NCBI GenBank assembly: GCA_037176905.1
Contig: JBBBWG010004581.1
Span: forward strand, 1-21,789
DNA length: 21,789 bases
DNA from: Azolla pinnata
Lineage: Eukaryota; Streptophyta; Polypodiopsida; Salviniales; Salviniaceae
Direction of reading: 5' to 3'
Shown here: piece after piece, positions 20,369 to 21,789 of the stretch
Numbering within the stretch: the stretch's first letter is position 1
Layout: every line of letters starts with the position of its first letter
Position numbers and translations under genes: made by a program
Notes under the pieces: model-generated
Told to the model about the DNA's origin: nothing
Databases searched by the model: none
What the model saw: the letters and a program-made list of their open reading frames with translations, nothing else

Positions 20369-21789
20369 TGGAGAGCTTAAGGATTGGCCAGTTCAAAAAA
20401 AGAACTTTGAAAAAGACTTTATCGTTTTGTCTTTAGGATATGGTTTTTGTTGTGATGTAGATTGTTGGTAATAGGCCACAGCCGTTTTCTTTTGCTTCTA
20501 TAATAGAAAAAACTGCCATCTTCCTAATATAGTTTTCCTTCTATTGCAATTTTTTTGAGCTACAAAATCAGTCCTTAAAATACGTAGGATTTAGAAAAGT
20601 GGATGGTATATATTCAGTCTCTATAGTCTTAATTTTGGATTTTGTTAGACTTAATCGTGTGACTAGTTATATGATGTCAAGAAAGGGTTGTAATAGAAGA
20701 TCCATGTCTTTTGCGTTTCTTAGGATGCGCTTCTTCTCTGCTATCTCTAAATAGATAAAAGAGCGAATTTTAATTGTTGTGCAGAGTTTTTTTCAAGTAA
20801 AGCAGTTCTATTTTCAGGCTATTAATGTGAGTTTTCTCGTGCTGTGTTGGGGAAATTAAATCTATGGACTCCGTAAATCAGTAATGTAAAATTCTTGTAG
20901 AATTTGTGAATAAGGAATGTGTCTTTTGTTCGGATCTTGGAACATTAGAGATATTATAAGACAACATGCTAAAGAGGAGGTTTAGCGTGGATTTTTTATA
21001 CTCTAAGGTGTTTCTTGATGAAGTATACGATATCGTTAATTACCGAGTGAATTGATGGGAGTATATTTCAGATCCCTTCCTTGTCCATAAGTATATATCC
21101 ATATGGTTTTTACCTTGTTCATTATAATTACAAATTTGTCAACTTTGTCTATCCAAAGGCTCTGATGTCAAGCAGAGATTGAACTTGTTTGTGTATTATA
21201 CTAATCTGCCCTCAGTCTCACGCTTGAATGTTGATAAGAATGGCACAAGATAATTACACACAAATACAATTATCGGTTTTCGATTTGGGAGCTTGACCAA
21301 ATCAAGTATAGCTTTGTTAGACGAGTAGAGGAGAATTGATATATATACACATTGCATCTCTTGAAACTGATACATGTGACATGGCAATGCCAATCTGACC
21401 GACTTTGCAGAGCAAAAAGATTTGTTTAATGTATATATGAGAGTGTCTTGAACAGCTAATTTTTGACTGAGATCTTAACGTTTGACCTCCCTAAGCAAAA
21501 ATTTTGGTAATTTGGTATCTAACAAACCCTTCCCTATCAAGACGTTGATCTTCGTTCTTGCTTCTGCAACAGGTTTTTTGGAATCTTACAGCTTCACGGC
21601 TAGCGAGGCTTCTGTGCAGCGAGTAAAGGAAGAAGCAAGGAATCTGTCCATGTCCCCTTGGACCCCTGTTTAGAACCAAGCTCTAAAACCCCAGATATGG
21701 GATACCTTTGAGCTGATTACTAAGGTGTTGAAGCTTCCCATCTCAATGTGGGTGAAGGTCTGCTTAGTTATAGAACAAGAAAGAGGAGC
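20369..21789. other. Polyubiquitin 3' UTR and unassigned right end
   Basis: The 3' UTR probably ends near 20500-20560. The rest is AT-rich with no convincing gene. At 21482-21673 an open frame with an intron-like TTCTGCAACAG before GGTTTTTTGG ends in SMSPWTPV and a stop. It could be the end of an exon or part of a mobile element, but I recognise no family. Confidence 0.45.

Overview
This is nuclear DNA of a land plant. Every recognisable protein is a plant type: an apoplastic GH31 alpha-glucosidase, a chloroplast stromal Hsp70, a PLS-class PPR protein, a GPI-anchored early-nodulin-like protein, and a polyubiquitin whose residues (Ser19, Asp24, Ala57) are the plant form. Introns are short (about 200 to 1050 bp) with GT-AG ends. 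The PPR protein has an acidic insert in several L motifs that recalls PPR proteins of ferns as I remember them, so a fern or other spore-bearing plant is my guess; this is not proven.

Layout. 1-3521 (+): GH31 alpha-glucosidase, 5' end outside the window, four visible exons. 5018-9742 (-): chloroplast Hsp70, eight exons, complete, convergent with the glucosidase. 9743-12276: a 2.5 kb spacer between the divergent Hsp70 and PPR genes. 12277-15033 (+): intronless PPR gene; a decayed copy of its N-terminal part lies at about 15621-15912. 16873-17878 (+): two-exon phytocyanin/early-nodulin-like gene. 19907-20368 (+): two-unit polyubiquitin with a probable 1.04 kb leader intron. 20369-21789: no gene recognised.

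The most interesting stretch is the 2.5 kb divergent spacer. It holds four separate repeat arrays, and three are built around textbook stress-factor binding sites. Nearest Hsp70 are four tandem 30-31 bp units, each with a perfect three-module heat-shock element, two of them followed by a CCAAT box on the Hsp70 strand. Next comes a 0.5 kb array with 18 TTGACC and one TTGACT W-box cores. Then there is a 44-48 bp repeat of unknown meaning. Just upstream of the PPR start is a GC-rich block with three exact ER-stress elements (CCAAT-N9-CCACG) and one near match. The start of the PPR reading frame is overlapped, in another frame and from an ATG in much better context, by a 54-codon frame that begins with a classical secretory signal peptide. 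An ER-stress promoter joined to a signal-peptide exon suggests that the PPR gene took over, or shares, the 5' end of an ER-protein gene.

The leader intron of the polyubiquitin gene opens with a 24-bp minisatellite. Four of its copies match 8 of 9 positions of the plant intron-mediated-enhancement motif TTNGATYTG. Tandem amplification of regulatory words is therefore a recurring theme in this window. All regulatory roles are inferred from sequence alone.
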